The notes: a model not told the origin generated them from the sequence alone. Numbered from the stretch's first letter, positions 1-8,184 are shown. The stretch is DNA of 64,000 bases from an uncultured Gammaproteobacteria bacterium (GCA_913064945.1 CAJYAN010000010.1:83921-147920), one strand, 5' to 3'. Numbers and translations are program-made.

Positions 1-42
1 GGCGGCAATTACCCCGCCCAGGGTTAAAAATCGCTTTTGCAT
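1..42 (-). CDS. N-terminus of an exported or membrane protein, cut by the window edge
   Basis: An ATG at 42 reading leftward gives only MQKRFLTLGGVIAA before the window ends. Basic residues followed by a hydrophobic run look like the start of a signal peptide or membrane anchor. A GGAG ribosome binding site sits 8 nt upstream. The gene starts 25 nt after the stop of the SlyA-type regulator, so the two are probably co-transcribed and this may be its target. MarR/SlyA genes often precede efflux-pump genes, but 14 residues cannot identify the product. Confidence 0.45.
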   Translation of the reverse strand, partial: MQKRFLTLGGVIAA

Positions 43-67
43 TTGTCTATCTCCAGTACGTCGAGCT

Positions 68-499
68 TTAAATAGTCACGACGCGTTGTTTGACCTGTTG
101 CAGAACACGCATGGTGGTTTCAATATCTTCAGACGTGATATCCACCAGCAGCTCACTACGGAGCTGTGCTGCTACCTGATTGATTTGCTTGATAATCCCG
201 TGGGCCTGATCCGTTAAATGCACCGTTTTGGCGCGTCGGTCGGTGGTCGAGTCGCGGCGTTCGATCCAGCCATCTTCCGTCATGCGATCCAGCAGGCGTA
301 CCAGGGTGGGGCACTCAATACTGAGCCATTCGGCCAGTTCCTTTTGCATGACACCATCGCCACGCTTGGCCAGATGTACCAGCACCAGCCAGCGGGACTG
401 GCTCAGGCCCAATGGGCGCAGACGCTCATTCAGTTTGGTGCGCCAGGCGCGGGCGGTCTCGCTAATGACAAAGCCTAGTTGTTCATTACTCGTAGACAT
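68..499 (-). CDS. SlyA/MarR-family transcriptional regulator
   Basis: A winged-helix DNA-binding regulator of about 143 residues, matching the usual SlyA length of about 144. The sequence follows SlyA closely: an N-terminal dimerisation helix with ETARAWRTKLNERLRPLGLS, a recognition-helix region with IECPTLVRLLDRM, and the wing with RRDSTTDRRAKTVHLT. The start at 499 was chosen over upstream in-frame ATGs because GGGAA lies about 8 nt before it and the upstream extension is not SlyA-like. The gene is divergent from the DUF202 gene and directly upstream of the truncated exported protein at the window edge. SlyA-family proteins usually sense small phenolic or oxidant ligands; the ligand here is unknown. 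Confidence 0.85.
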   Translation of the reverse strand: MSTSNEQLGFVISETARAWRTKLNERLRPLGLSQSRWLVLVHLAKRGDGVMQKELAEWLSIECPTLVRLLDRMTEDGWIERRDSTTDRRAKTVHLTDQAHGIIKQINQVAAQLRSELLVDITSEDIETTMRVLQQVKQRVVTI

Positions 500-788
500 A
501 CACATTTCCCGGTTATTAAGTATTAAGCTATTTATTAGCTTGCTATCTATTATGCGAGCTAGTTTGAGTGATTTCAAGCGTCATGAGGTCGGCCGTAAAA
601 AAATCCTGCTCGTCTCTAACCGCCAAAGACGCGCCAGACCCTGGATGGTCGTGTGGCGAATGCGGGTAGTGGAGGATTGAATTCAGCAAAGTGTTTGGAA
701 TAGTATGGATTGATAGAGGCAGTGACACGGTGTCATTCGCCGGCTGTGCAGGCTTCAGGCACAAGCCCCTACGCGAGGCACAAAGACA

Positions 789-1160
789 ATGTCCGAAATA
801 AAAGACCCAAGAGTCCTGTTTGCAGCAGAGCGTACCTTACTGGCATGGAATCGAACCAGCATCTCGCTGATGGCATTTGGTTTTGTGGTTGAGCGCTTCG
901 GCCTGTTTTTAGAAATTGGTGGACAGCACGAAGTAAAATTTTTCCAGCGCGACTTTTCATTTTATGTCGGGGTCTCTTTTATATTGCTGGCCTCCTTCAT
1001 TTCACTTTATTCCGTCTGGCAGCACAGGAATATCCTGCAGTCGATCCAGGAGTTTGATATCCCCCGTGGCTATAACCTGCACGCGGGCATGATTGTAAAT
1101 GGCATTCTGGGTGCGCTAGGTATCGCTCTCAGTATTTATATCATGCGCGGCTTTTTGTAA
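789..1160 (+). CDS. DUF202/YidH-family small membrane protein
   Basis: A 123-residue inner-membrane protein. The N-terminal segment DPRVLFAAERTLLAWNRTS is the hallmark of the DUF202 (YidH/YidG) family, and three hydrophobic helices follow at about residues 23-42, 56-76 and 99-119. Related domains are found in the yeast VTC complex, but no bacterial function is established. It is monocistronic and divergent from the SlyA-type gene, with a 289-bp shared upstream region in which I see no clear operator. An MFS transporter follows on the same strand after 117 bp. Confidence 0.85.
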   Translation: MSEIKDPRVLFAAERTLLAWNRTSISLMAFGFVVERFGLFLEIGGQHEVKFFQRDFSFYVGVSFILLASFISLYSVWQHRNILQSIQEFDIPRGYNLHAGMIVNGILGALGIALSIYIMRGFL

Positions 1161-1277
1161 GGCGGCATCATTATTACAAGGCGGTAATAGGGTTGTCAGC
1201 ATGACGCTGGATAATAAGGTGTGTATGGACATGGTCAATGAGCTGACAGACGACAAATTTTATAGTGTCGAGCGCAG

Positions 1278-2483
1278 GTGAATAGCAGCAACCTGAGGTG
1301 GCGCGCCCTGCCTGGTGGAATCTGGGTGCTTGGCTTTGGTTCATTGTTTATGGACATGTCGTCGGAGTTGATACATAGCCTGTTACCGATTTTCATGGTG
1401 ACAACGCTGGGCGCATCGATGCTGACGGTGGGGATAATCGAAGGGATAGCCGAGGCCACCGCCGCTATCGTCAAGGTATTTTCCGGCGCACTGAGTGATT
1501 ACCTGGGCAAGCGAAAATTGCTTCTGGTACTCGGCTATGCCCTGGCCGCTTTGACCAAACCTGTTTTTCCACTGGCCGAGACGATTGGCTGGGTATTTGC
1601 TGCCCGCTTTATTGACCGGGTCGGTAAAGGAATACGCGGTGCGCCACGCGATGCGCTGGTGGCCGAGATGACCACGGCTAGAGTGCGCGGCGCTGCTTAT
1701 GGTTTGCGTCAGGCACTCGATTCCGTTGGTGCGTTATTGGGTCCCTTGCTTGCCGTGGTGTTAATGCTGTGGCTTGCCAATGATATCCGCTCTGTGATGT
1801 GGCTTGGCGTGATTCCCGCCTTTGTTGCCGTGTTTTTGTTGTGGCTGTATGTGCGTGAGCCGTTAACACCTGAAAAGAAAGTCGGCAGTAAAGTTAAAGT
1901 ACCTCTGCGCCTAACGGACGCCAGACGTCTGCCGCTACGATATTGGATGGTGGTGCTATTAGGCGCGGTATTTACGCTGGCGCGTTTCAGTGAAGCCTTT
2001 TTGGTGTTGCGCGCACAGGATATCGGTATGGCGCTAAGCTATATTCCCATAGTGATGATCGTTATGAATGTCTTTTATGCCGGGGTGGCCTATCCTGCAG
2101 GGGTGGCATCAGATCGGGTAAGTCAACGGGCCCTGTTGATCCTTGGTCTGGTACTATTGATCGGTGCAGACCTGGTGCTGGCCTATGCGACATCGGCCAT
2201 ACAGGTATTTGCTGGCGCCGCATTGTGGGGTCTGCACATGGCGTTTACCCAGGGCTTATTATCCAAGCTGGTTGCCGATCGGGCACCAGCTGAATTGTTG
2301 GGCACAGCCTTTGGTATTTTTAATCTGGTCAGTGGTCTCGCTCTGCTACTCGCCAGCGGTTTCGCTGGATTACTCTGGACAGAGTATGGAGCTGCCACAA
2401 CCTTTTTGTCGGGTGCAGGTTTCGCGCTGCTTGCCAGTGTTGGTTTGTTAATGTCAGCCCGTGGACGTAAACCTAAGCGATAA
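1278..2483 (+). CDS. Major facilitator superfamily transporter
   Basis: A 401-residue polytopic protein with about 12 hydrophobic segments. The loop after helix 2 (GALSDYLGKRKLLLVLGY) matches the MFS G-x-x-x-D-x-x-G-R/K-R/K motif. The N-terminus, with SLFMDMSSELIHSLLPIF, resembles a subgroup of uncharacterised proteobacterial MFS proteins. The start is a GTG at 1278: an in-frame TAG lies 15 nt upstream and a later ATG would remove the first conserved helix. No good Shine-Dalgarno is visible. The substrate is not predictable. Confidence 0.85.
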   Translation: MNSSNLRWRALPGGIWVLGFGSLFMDMSSELIHSLLPIFMVTTLGASMLTVGIIEGIAEATAAIVKVFSGALSDYLGKRKLLLVLGYALAALTKPVFPLAETIGWVFAARFIDRVGKGIRGAPRDALVAEMTTARVRGAAYGLRQALDSVGALLGPLLAVVLMLWLANDIRSVMWLGVIPAFVAVFLLWLYVREPLTPEKKVGSKVKVPLRLTDARRLPLRYWMVVLLGAVFTLARFSEAFLVLRAQDIGMALSYIPIVMIVMNVFYAGVAYPAGVASDRVSQRALLILGLVLLIGADLVLAYATSAIQVFAGAALWGLHMAFTQGLLSKLVADRAPAELLGTAFGIFNLVSGLALLLASGFAGLLWTEYGAATTFLSGAGFALLASVGLLMSARGRKPKR

Positions 2484-2572
2484 AGCAGCTTCATACCTTC
2501 GGGGAGTAGGTAAGAATGAGGGGGCGTATTTTACAATATATAGCTGTTATTATTCTATCGTCTTCACGCTTA

Positions 2573-2648
2573 CCCTCTCTCTCATGGCGAGGGATGTAAA
2601 ATATAAGATCCCCTCTCCCCTTCGGGGCAGAAGGCCAGGAGGAGAGGG
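2573..2648. repeat. CCCTCTCC-type inverted repeats
   Basis: Two hairpin-forming units lie between the MFS gene and the next gene. The first pairs CCCTC (2573-2577) with GAGGG (2589-2593). The second pairs CCCTCTCC (2611-2618) with GGAGAGGG (2641-2648), perfect over 8 bp. CCCTCTCC/GGAGAGGG hairpins recur in intergenic DNA of many proteobacteria; whether they recur in this genome cannot be seen from one window. They could act as an RNA processing or termination element for the MFS transcript. Confidence 0.5.
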
Positions 2649-2699
2649 AGATATGAATTTAGGTTATGCTGACATTTCCCGATGGAGGAAGAGTTTTAC

Positions 2700-3104
2700 A
2701 TGAACCAGACATCTGATCCCTTAATGTTCATCGCATCGAAAAAAACGATCTACGGTGCCATGGTACTGGGACTGACAACTTCCCTCGCCTTTCGTTTGCT
2801 TATTATTCTGAATCATGTAGAACCGAGTTGGGTAAGACCTGTATGGTACTTTGGCGTCCTTGGTAATTTGGTATTTTTTTACTATCGTTTTAAAGTTACA
2901 AAGAAAAGAAAACGGGCGGTTAGAAAGTATCACCTCATTGAGAAAATCAATTCGGGTTCAACATTGAGTGATAAAGAGCGTAACGCACTGGTTTATTTGT
3001 TACAGTCCATCGACCGATCACCGGAGAGTGTCAATTACCTTATAATTTCCGTATTCTCGGTGGTAGCCATCATCCTGGATATTGCCATGGTTAAGTATTT
3101 TTAA
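2700..3104 (+). CDS. Hypothetical small membrane protein
   Basis: I do not recognise this 134-residue protein. It has two N-terminal hydrophobic helices (about residues 20-38 and 49-62), a strongly basic loop with [13 protein letters not shown], a polar middle part and a C-terminal membrane helix (about 112-133). The ATG at 2700 is preferred over the in-frame ATG at 2682 because the purine-rich GGAGGAAGAG is then a proper ribosome binding site. It is 17 nt upstream of the VOC gene and probably heads a three-gene operon with it and the FAH-family gene. Confidence 0.7.
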   Translation: MNQTSDPLMFIASKKTIYGAMVLGLTTSLAFRLLIILNHVEPSWVRPVWYFGVLGNLVFFYYRFKVTKKRKRAVRKYHLIEKINSGSTLSDKERNALVYLLQSIDRSPESVNYLIISVFSVVAIILDIAMVKYF

Positions 3105-3121
3105 ATTTGAGAGAACCGAAG

Positions 3122-3556
3122 ATGAATGTCAGCCCATTTCATTTGGCCATTCAGGTTAGAGACCTGGAAGAAGCCAGACAGTTTTACCGAAACATGCTGG
3201 GTTGCAGCGAAGGCCGTTCATCAGATAGCTGGGTCGACCTTAATCTTTATGGTCATCAGCTGGTGTGTCACGTCAATCCCGCAATTGGTAAAAATGGCAA
3301 GGTGTCATCACACAGCAACGCGGTCGATGGTCACGGCGTACCGGTGCCCCACTTTGGTGTGGTACTGGAAATGGTCGACTGGCAAAAACTGGCGGACAGA
3401 TTACGCAAGTTGAAAATGGAATTTATCATTGAACCGTATATAAGATTTAAAGGTGAGCCAGGCGAACAGGCCACACTGTTTTTCCTTGACCCCAGTGGCA
3501 ACGCCATAGAGTTTAAGGCCTTTTACGATATCGACAACCAACTCTTCGCGGTGTAG
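3122..3556 (+). CDS. VOC (glyoxalase/dioxygenase superfamily) protein
   Basis: A 144-residue vicinal-oxygen-chelate protein. It opens with [22 protein letters not shown], the classic first beta-alpha-beta-beta-beta unit with a metal-ligand His, and ends with [15 protein letters not shown], which carries the metal-ligand Glu. The central HFGVVLEM supplies the second half-site His. A metal-dependent lyase, dioxygenase or isomerase activity is possible; the substrate is unknown. The ATG at 3122 follows a GAGA motif. The gene ends 2 nt before the FAH-family gene, so translational coupling is likely and both may act on one compound. Confidence 0.85.
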   Translation: MNVSPFHLAIQVRDLEEARQFYRNMLGCSEGRSSDSWVDLNLYGHQLVCHVNPAIGKNGKVSSHSNAVDGHGVPVPHFGVVLEMVDWQKLADRLRKLKMEFIIEPYIRFKGEPGEQATLFFLDPSGNAIEFKAFYDIDNQLFAV

Positions 3557-3558
3557 CA

Positions 3559-4170
3559 ATGAATACAGTGAGCTTTGATTCAAAAATCGTAACACCATCA
3601 AAAGTCGTGTGTATCGGGCGTAACTACGTCGGGCATGTGGATGAACTAGGCAACGAGCAGCCAAAAGACCCGGTTATTTTCATGAAACCGAATTCAGCCA
3701 TTACCGATACGCTATATCACAACCCGGCGGAGGTGATTCATTACGAGGGTGAAATTGCCTTTATTATCGAGGACAGCCAGATCGCCGGTGTTGGCTTTGG
3801 TCTGGACCTGACCAAGCGGGATCTGCAAAAAACATTACAGGCAAAGGGGCTGCCCTGGGAGCGAGCCAAGGCATTTAATCGTGCGGCGGTACTGAGTGAG
3901 TTTATGCCCATTAGTGGTGATGTCTCCAGTATGTCGCTACGACTAACAATCAATGATGTTGTAGTGCAGCAAGCCGGGGTGGAGTTAATGATCTTCAAAC
4001 CGGATATTGTGTTAGCCGAGATCCTCAAGTCGTTCACACTGGAAGATGGCGATATTATTATGACCGGCACGCCAAAAGGGGTTGGTGCCTATACAAAAGG
4101 TGACAGGTTTGTTGGACAGATTTTTTTTGGTGACGAGTGTGTCATTGAAAGGCAGTGGGTGACGTTGTAG
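3559..4170 (+). CDS. Fumarylacetoacetate hydrolase-family protein (FahD/YcgM-like)
   Basis: A 203-residue FAH-fold enzyme of the short type that includes acylpyruvases and oxaloacetate decarboxylases. The sequence shows VCIGRNYVGHVDELGNE, the metal-binding HYEGEIAFII, the catalytic-loop region LPWERAKAFNRAAV and the C-terminal IIMTGTPKGVG. It likely hydrolyses or decarboxylates a beta-diketo or 2-oxo acid in the cytosol. It lies 2 nt after the VOC gene in the same operon; VOC and FAH proteins together are typical of ring-cleavage catabolism, though no ring-cleavage enzyme is visible nearby. Confidence 0.88.
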   Translation: MNTVSFDSKIVTPSKVVCIGRNYVGHVDELGNEQPKDPVIFMKPNSAITDTLYHNPAEVIHYEGEIAFIIEDSQIAGVGFGLDLTKRDLQKTLQAKGLPWERAKAFNRAAVLSEFMPISGDVSSMSLRLTINDVVVQQAGVELMIFKPDIVLAEILKSFTLEDGDIIMTGTPKGVGAYTKGDRFVGQIFFGDECVIERQWVTL

Positions 4171-4397
4171 CTGCAACAGGAGACGACATATAATACGACG
4201 ACGACCGCAATATATAACGCTCATCAGAAATTTTAGCGGCAGGCTGACATGAGTGGCAATCACAATACCTGAAGACCCGATAACTTAATATCACAAACAT
4301 ACGTGTGTTATGTCTTTTGCTTCGTAAATGATGAATTTGCAGGGAGCTTTGACATAGGTGTAATAATTAAGCCAAAGAATAAATTTTTTATAAAAAA

Positions 4398-4436
4398 AGG
4401 GGTGGTAACAAATCATAATCGATGGTCATCGCCCCT
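4398..4436 (-). terminator. Possible leftward stem-loop with T-tract in an AT-rich gap
   Basis: The 366-bp gap 4171-4536 contains no convincing gene. Within it AGGGG (4398-4402) pairs with CCCCT (4432-4436), with an inner CGATG-GT-CATCG hairpin. Read leftward, the outer stem is followed by a run of seven T, which is terminator-like. There is no leftward gene to terminate, so either a small leftward RNA ends here or the resemblance is accidental. Confidence 0.3.
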
Positions 4437-4472
4437 CTAATTTACTTATATATTTTTTTCGATAAGGTGTGT

Positions 4473-4493
4473 CAGCCAATACCGTATTGGCTG
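4473..4493. promoter_or_regulatory. 21-bp perfect palindrome upstream of the DsrE-like gene
   Basis: CAGCCAATAC, a single C, then GTATTGGCTG: 10-bp perfect arms with a 1-nt centre. The centre lies about 54 bp before the ATG at 4537, where a promoter would be. A 1-nt spacer cannot form an RNA hairpin loop, so this reads as a binding site for a dimeric regulator. No candidate regulator gene is adjacent. Confidence 0.55.
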
Positions 4494-4536
4494 TAATTAT
4501 TAATTTTATTTATTAACTAACATAGAAGGAAGTAAC

Positions 4537-4875
4537 ATGAAGGTAGCATATATTTTTTCCACACAAGGACATTCGGTATCTTATAAGCTCGGTCAAATGA
4601 TATTGCCACAATTAGAGAATGAAGCTCATGGAGTAGAAGTGGTTGGCATGTTCTTCTTTGAAGATAATAATTATGTGTTAGTCAATGGCAACCCAACAGG
4701 AGAGCGACTTGCAAAAGTTGCCAGGGAAACAGGAATGTTGTTGATGGGTTGTGATAAATGTTGTTATGAAAGAGAAATAGATAAAAAGCTTGTCGAAGGC
4801 GCTGTCATTGGTTGTTTTCCTAACTTATACACAGCATTAGCCGGTAATATGCCCGATCAGGTGATAACGCTATAA
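4537..4875 (+). CDS. DsrE-like sulfur-relay family protein with CxxCC motif
   Basis: A 112-residue soluble protein with a DsrE/DsrF-type alpha/beta fold: an opening strand VAYIFSTQGHSVSYKLG, a central VEVVGMFFFEDNNYVLV and the nucleotide-fold-like GERLAKVARETG. It carries four cysteines: C72, C75 and C76 in a CxxCC cluster, and C93 in IGCFPNLY, near where DsrE proteins place the sulfur-carrying Cys. It resembles the DsrE-related proteins sometimes annotated SaoD, but I hold that loosely. A strong ribosome binding site (AGAAGGAAG) precedes the ATG. It is monocistronic with its own palindromic promoter region. Persulfide or thiol-metal chemistry is an inference from the fold and cysteines. Confidence 0.65.
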   Translation: MKVAYIFSTQGHSVSYKLGQMILPQLENEAHGVEVVGMFFFEDNNYVLVNGNPTGERLAKVARETGMLLMGCDKCCYEREIDKKLVEGAVIGCFPNLYTALAGNMPDQVITL

Positions 4876-4935
4876 ATACTTCAATATTAGCCGTATTCAG
4901 AAAAGCAATCAGATACAGTCTCTACAAAAAGGCAG

Positions 4936-4965
4936 AGGTACTGGAATACCGGCAATCCAGTACCT
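4936..4965 (+). terminator. Stem-loop after the DsrE-like gene
   Basis: AGGTACTGG (4936-4944), a 12-nt loop, then CCAGTACCT (4957-4965): a perfect 9-bp stem 60 nt after the stop codon. Only a short TTTG follows, so it is a weak intrinsic terminator or an RNA-stabilising hairpin. Confidence 0.4.
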
Positions 4966-4994
4966 TTGAAGGTGTTTAATCTCCAATAAACAGG

Positions 4995-5008
4995 ATCACG
5001 ATCGTGAT
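4995..5008. promoter_or_regulatory. 14-bp perfect palindrome upstream of the C45 hydrolase gene
   Basis: ATCACGATCGTGAT reads identically on both strands with no spacer. It lies about 170 bp upstream of the ATG at 5180 in a 304-bp gap with no gene. It looks like a dimeric-regulator site; the regulator is unknown. Confidence 0.4.
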
Positions 5009-5179
5009 ATAGGCTATACATACAAGAACACTATTGTAGCTGCTGATGCCAGCCATCTGATAGTCTCTCTGACTCTATGCTGTTCTAAAGCCAAATTAGG
5101 TAAGTCTGATGTAATTGGATGTAATATATAGCGTTGAGATATCGTTAAAATAGACCGTTATAATAACAAGGAGGTCAGA

Positions 5180-6598
5180 ATGGATAGGGATAAGATTCTG
5201 CAAAAATCATCATTTGAAATTCAAAATGGCGTGAATGTTTTAAAAATGAAAGGCACGCCCTTTGAGATGGGTTATCAGCATGGTTATTTGCTTGCAGATA
5301 AAATTAGCGTAATGATTAACACAACACTTCAGGCAACCGTCGCCTATATTTCTCTGGCCACGGGCAATGACCTGGCTACCTCAGAGGAATGGTTCTGGCT
5401 TGGACAGCAGGCGGCCGAGCCATTTATCCCCGAAGAATTCAGAGAAGAAATGCAGGGAATTACTGCCGGATGTAATGATGCTGGTGTTTCAGTCACATTG
5501 CCGCAGATATATCTTTGGAATACTAATTACGATCAATGGTGCATCTATGCTCATCCACATTATTGGCATCCCAAAGAAGGCGTTGGACATAGACCGTTGG
5601 CGAGAATTCTTCAGGGCGCAGGCGGGTGTAGCAGTTTTAGCGCCTGGGATGATGCCGCCGGTGGTGATGGAAAATTAATCTTCTGCAAGGATGAAGACAA
5701 TTTTAATATGCCCGGTCAACTGGAAAACCGCACTATGTTTGTTGCCGACCCGGATGATGGCTATGGACATATGTTTTTGTCGTATCCGGGGATGATTGGT
5801 CTGGATGGTGGATTTAACGCTGCCGGTTTCGAAATGATGACGCAACTGAACAGCATGAAGGATGAGACAATGGAAGGTTGTGGCATCGGCATTTTCACAC
5901 GTCTGCTCCTCACTCATGCCAAAACCGTGCCTGAGGCGATTGGTATATTTAATCACAATCCACGTTGTGCCGGTATTGCCTATCATGTTGCCGATGCTTT
6001 CAACAAAAAAGCTGCTGTTGTCGAAACCTCTGCTACCAAAGTTTGTGTTCGTTATCCCGTCGCAGGACAGTGCACCATCTGGCAGGCCAATAATTCTAAC
6101 TGTTACCCTGGCTGGATGGGATACGAAGGCTATAACATGGTTAATGACCAGGCGCCGGTTAATGAATTGACTGATGTTTCAACGATTGATGCCTGGCAAG
6201 CCAGTATCCGGGACCCGAATAACCAGTATGTACAGGCGCCGAGTCGGGTCGAGCGTTACAGGCAGCTTATCGAGGCTAATTATGGCAACATCTCGGTGCA
6301 GACGGCCATAACAATGATGAGTGACCGCTATGATCCATATACCGAGAAGACACGTGGAAAGTGGGAGCCATCGGTGTCGAATAATATACTTTGTACTATC
6401 TGTGCTTTATACCCCGATGATACCTTTACCGCCATGCCCCCGCTCGGCGAATTCAGCGCTCATATTGCCAATATGTGGAGCATGATTGCTTATCCGGAAA
6501 CGGGAGATTTTTGGCTGGCGATTACGGACTTCCCGGCGGAATATGGTGGTTATGTGCAGTTCAATCTAAAAGAATTATTAAATGTACGTTTGCAGTGA
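5180..6598 (+). CDS. C45-family (acyl-CoA:6-APA acyltransferase-like) N-terminal nucleophile hydrolase
   Basis: A 472-residue member of the C45 peptidase / phospholipase-B-like group. The N-terminal part has GTPFEMGYQHG, the usual family opening, then a helical propeptide-like region. GAGGCSSFSAWDDA places the nucleophile Cys at residue 150; family members cleave themselves just before this Cys to expose it as the N-terminal catalytic residue. Later landmarks are FCKDEDNF and GLDGGFNAAGFEMM. No signal peptide is evident, so it is probably cytosolic. An AAGGAGG site precedes the ATG. It stands alone, so the amide or ester substrate cannot be inferred. Confidence 0.8.
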   Translation: MDRDKILQKSSFEIQNGVNVLKMKGTPFEMGYQHGYLLADKISVMINTTLQATVAYISLATGNDLATSEEWFWLGQQAAEPFIPEEFREEMQGITAGCNDAGVSVTLPQIYLWNTNYDQWCIYAHPHYWHPKEGVGHRPLARILQGAGGCSSFSAWDDAAGGDGKLIFCKDEDNFNMPGQLENRTMFVADPDDGYGHMFLSYPGMIGLDGGFNAAGFEMMTQLNSMKDETMEGCGIGIFTRLLLTHAKTVPEAIGIFNHNPRCAGIAYHVADAFNKKAAVVETSATKVCVRYPVAGQCTIWQANNSNCYPGWMGYEGYNMVNDQAPVNELTDVSTIDAWQASIRDPNNQYVQAPSRVERYRQLIEANYGNISVQTAITMMSDRYDPYTEKTRGKWEPSVSNNILCTICALYPDDTFTAMPPLGEFSAHIANMWSMIAYPETGDFWLAITDFPAEYGGYVQFNLKELLNVRLQ

Positions 6599-7017
6599 AT
6601 CTGCAATGATGTACTCAAAGCAAGTTCAAAAACAGGAAAAATAAGGGGACTGGTGTCTGGGTGATCTCCGTACAAAAATCATCTAAACAGGTATTAGGCT
6701 ACTTTTTTATCACCGCTCAGGAAAAATTTAACTTCGCGGTCACAACTCTGCGGATATCCTCACATGGAGGTAAAGTGGGTGCGCGAGGTGGCCATATCAT
6801 TAGGCGTAGTTCTTTGTATGTTCGTTCAGGCTCGGGGCTAAATGCAAGTCAAGACGTTCTGCAACAGTCGTGGAAGCATATGGTCCCTGGTGCATGATGC
6901 TAAAATCACAAAATACAATTGTCACAGGGACTGGGATCCTGATTCATCCTACGTGTCTATAATAAAGTGACTACTGATCAGGGAGGTGCTACCTGATGTG
7001 CAATCATCGATGGACTC
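6599..7017. other. 419-bp gap with no convincing gene
   Basis: This stretch holds an open GTG frame (6661-6897) with no recognisable domain and no ribosome binding site. Near its left and right ends are two related phrases in the same orientation, GGGGACTGGTGTCTGGGTGAT at about 6643 and AGGGACTGGGATCCTGAT at about 6927. This could be a decayed mobile fragment or a chance likeness. A good AGGGAGG lies at about 6980, too far from the ATG at 7018 to serve it. Confidence 0.35.
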
Positions 7018-8184
7018 ATGTTCGGACGTAGACTTTACACAGGCAAGGCATTGCATCGCGCACTCAGCATTGATGAGTTGCGGGGTATTGCGCGGCGCGC
7101 AGTACCCAACTTTGCCTTTGAGTATGTCGAGGGTGGCGCCGAGGATGAGCGCGCCCTGCACTGGAATCGGGAGGCGCTGGACGCCATTCGCCTGATCCCC
7201 AACACACTTGTTGATACCAGCAAGCGTCATCAGCGGATTACACTGTTCGGTGAGGAATCCAGCTCACCACTTATCATTGGCCCGACCGGTCTTAATGGCA
7301 TGCTGCGTTATCACGGTGATGCTGCAATTGCCCGCGCCGCGGCCAAGGCCGGTATCCCCTTTACCCTGAGTACGGTGTCTAACATGCGCCTGGAAGACGT
7401 GGCCGAGAATGCCGGTGGTCGCCAATGGATGCAGCTTTATGTCCTCAAAGACCGCGCCGCATCGCGCGATATTGTTAGCCGCGCCGAACGTGCCGGTTAC
7501 GAGGCGCTGGTGGTCACCACGGATGCCAATGTCTTTGGCTATCGCGAATGGGATCGACGGAATTACCGCGCCCCCGGCAAACTTACCTTACGCAGTATGA
7601 TCGACGTGGCACGGCACCCACGCTGGATGCTTGATGTACTCAGTCATGGCGTACCCTGGTTCGATAACATCGTCGACTTCCTGCCGCCGGAGGCAAAGAG
7701 CGCCCGTACCGGGGTGGCCTACTTCCATAAGCTGTTCACGCCGGATATTTCCTGGGACGATATCGCCTGGTTGCGCGAGGCCTGGCCGCGCAAATTGTTG
7801 ATCAAAGGTGTCATGAACGTCAGCGATGCACAGCGCGCCGCCGCCGCTGGTTGTGACGGCATTATTCTAACCAACCACGGTGGCCGTCAGCTTGATGTCT
7901 GTGTCGCGCCAATCGAGGTCTTGCCCGGAATCAAACACGTCGTTGGTAATCGCATGACCATTATTGTCGATAGTGGTTTTCGCCGTGGTAGTGACGTGGT
8001 CAAGGCTATGGCCCTCGGTGCAGATGCCGTCATGATTGGTCGGGCTGTACTTTACGGGCTGGCCGCCGGTGGCGAGGCCGGTGTCAGCCGTGCCATTGAA
8101 ATACTTACGGATGAAATCGACCGTAGCCTCGGCCAGTTAGGCTGTCGAACCCTGGTCGAGGTCCAGCCGGGAATGATTAGGTAG
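7018..8184 (+). CDS. FMN-dependent alpha-hydroxy acid oxidase/dehydrogenase
   Basis: A 388-residue TIM-barrel flavoenzyme of the L-lactate / glycolate / mandelate family. Visible marks are FEYVEGGAEDE near residue 35, the FMN-binding IIGPTGLNGML, the catalytic His287 and Arg290 in LTNHGGRQLD, and the C-terminal phosphate-binding DSGFRRGSDVVKAMALGADAVMIGR. It oxidises a 2-hydroxy acid to a 2-oxo acid. Residues 170-182, TDANVFGYREWDRR, differ somewhat from the usual V-P-x-x-G-x-R-x-x-D-x-R-N form, so the substrate may not be lactate. It stands alone in front of the leftward tetR gene. Confidence 0.87.
   Translation: MFGRRLYTGKALHRALSIDELRGIARRAVPNFAFEYVEGGAEDERALHWNREALDAIRLIPNTLVDTSKRHQRITLFGEESSSPLIIGPTGLNGMLRYHGDAAIARAAAKAGIPFTLSTVSNMRLEDVAENAGGRQWMQLYVLKDRAASRDIVSRAERAGYEALVVTTDANVFGYREWDRRNYRAPGKLTLRSMIDVARHPRWMLDVLSHGVPWFDNIVDFLPPEAKSARTGVAYFHKLFTPDISWDDIAWLREAWPRKLLIKGVMNVSDAQRAAAAGCDGIILTNHGGRQLDVCVAPIEVLPGIKHVVGNRMTIIVDSGFRRGSDVVKAMALGADAVMIGRAVLYGLAAGGEAGVSRAIEILTDEIDRSLGQLGCRTLVEVQPGMIR

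Noticed and set aside
6661..6897. Rightward 78-codon open frame
   Set aside because: GTG start with no ribosome binding site, no recognisable domain, and basic low-information composition.
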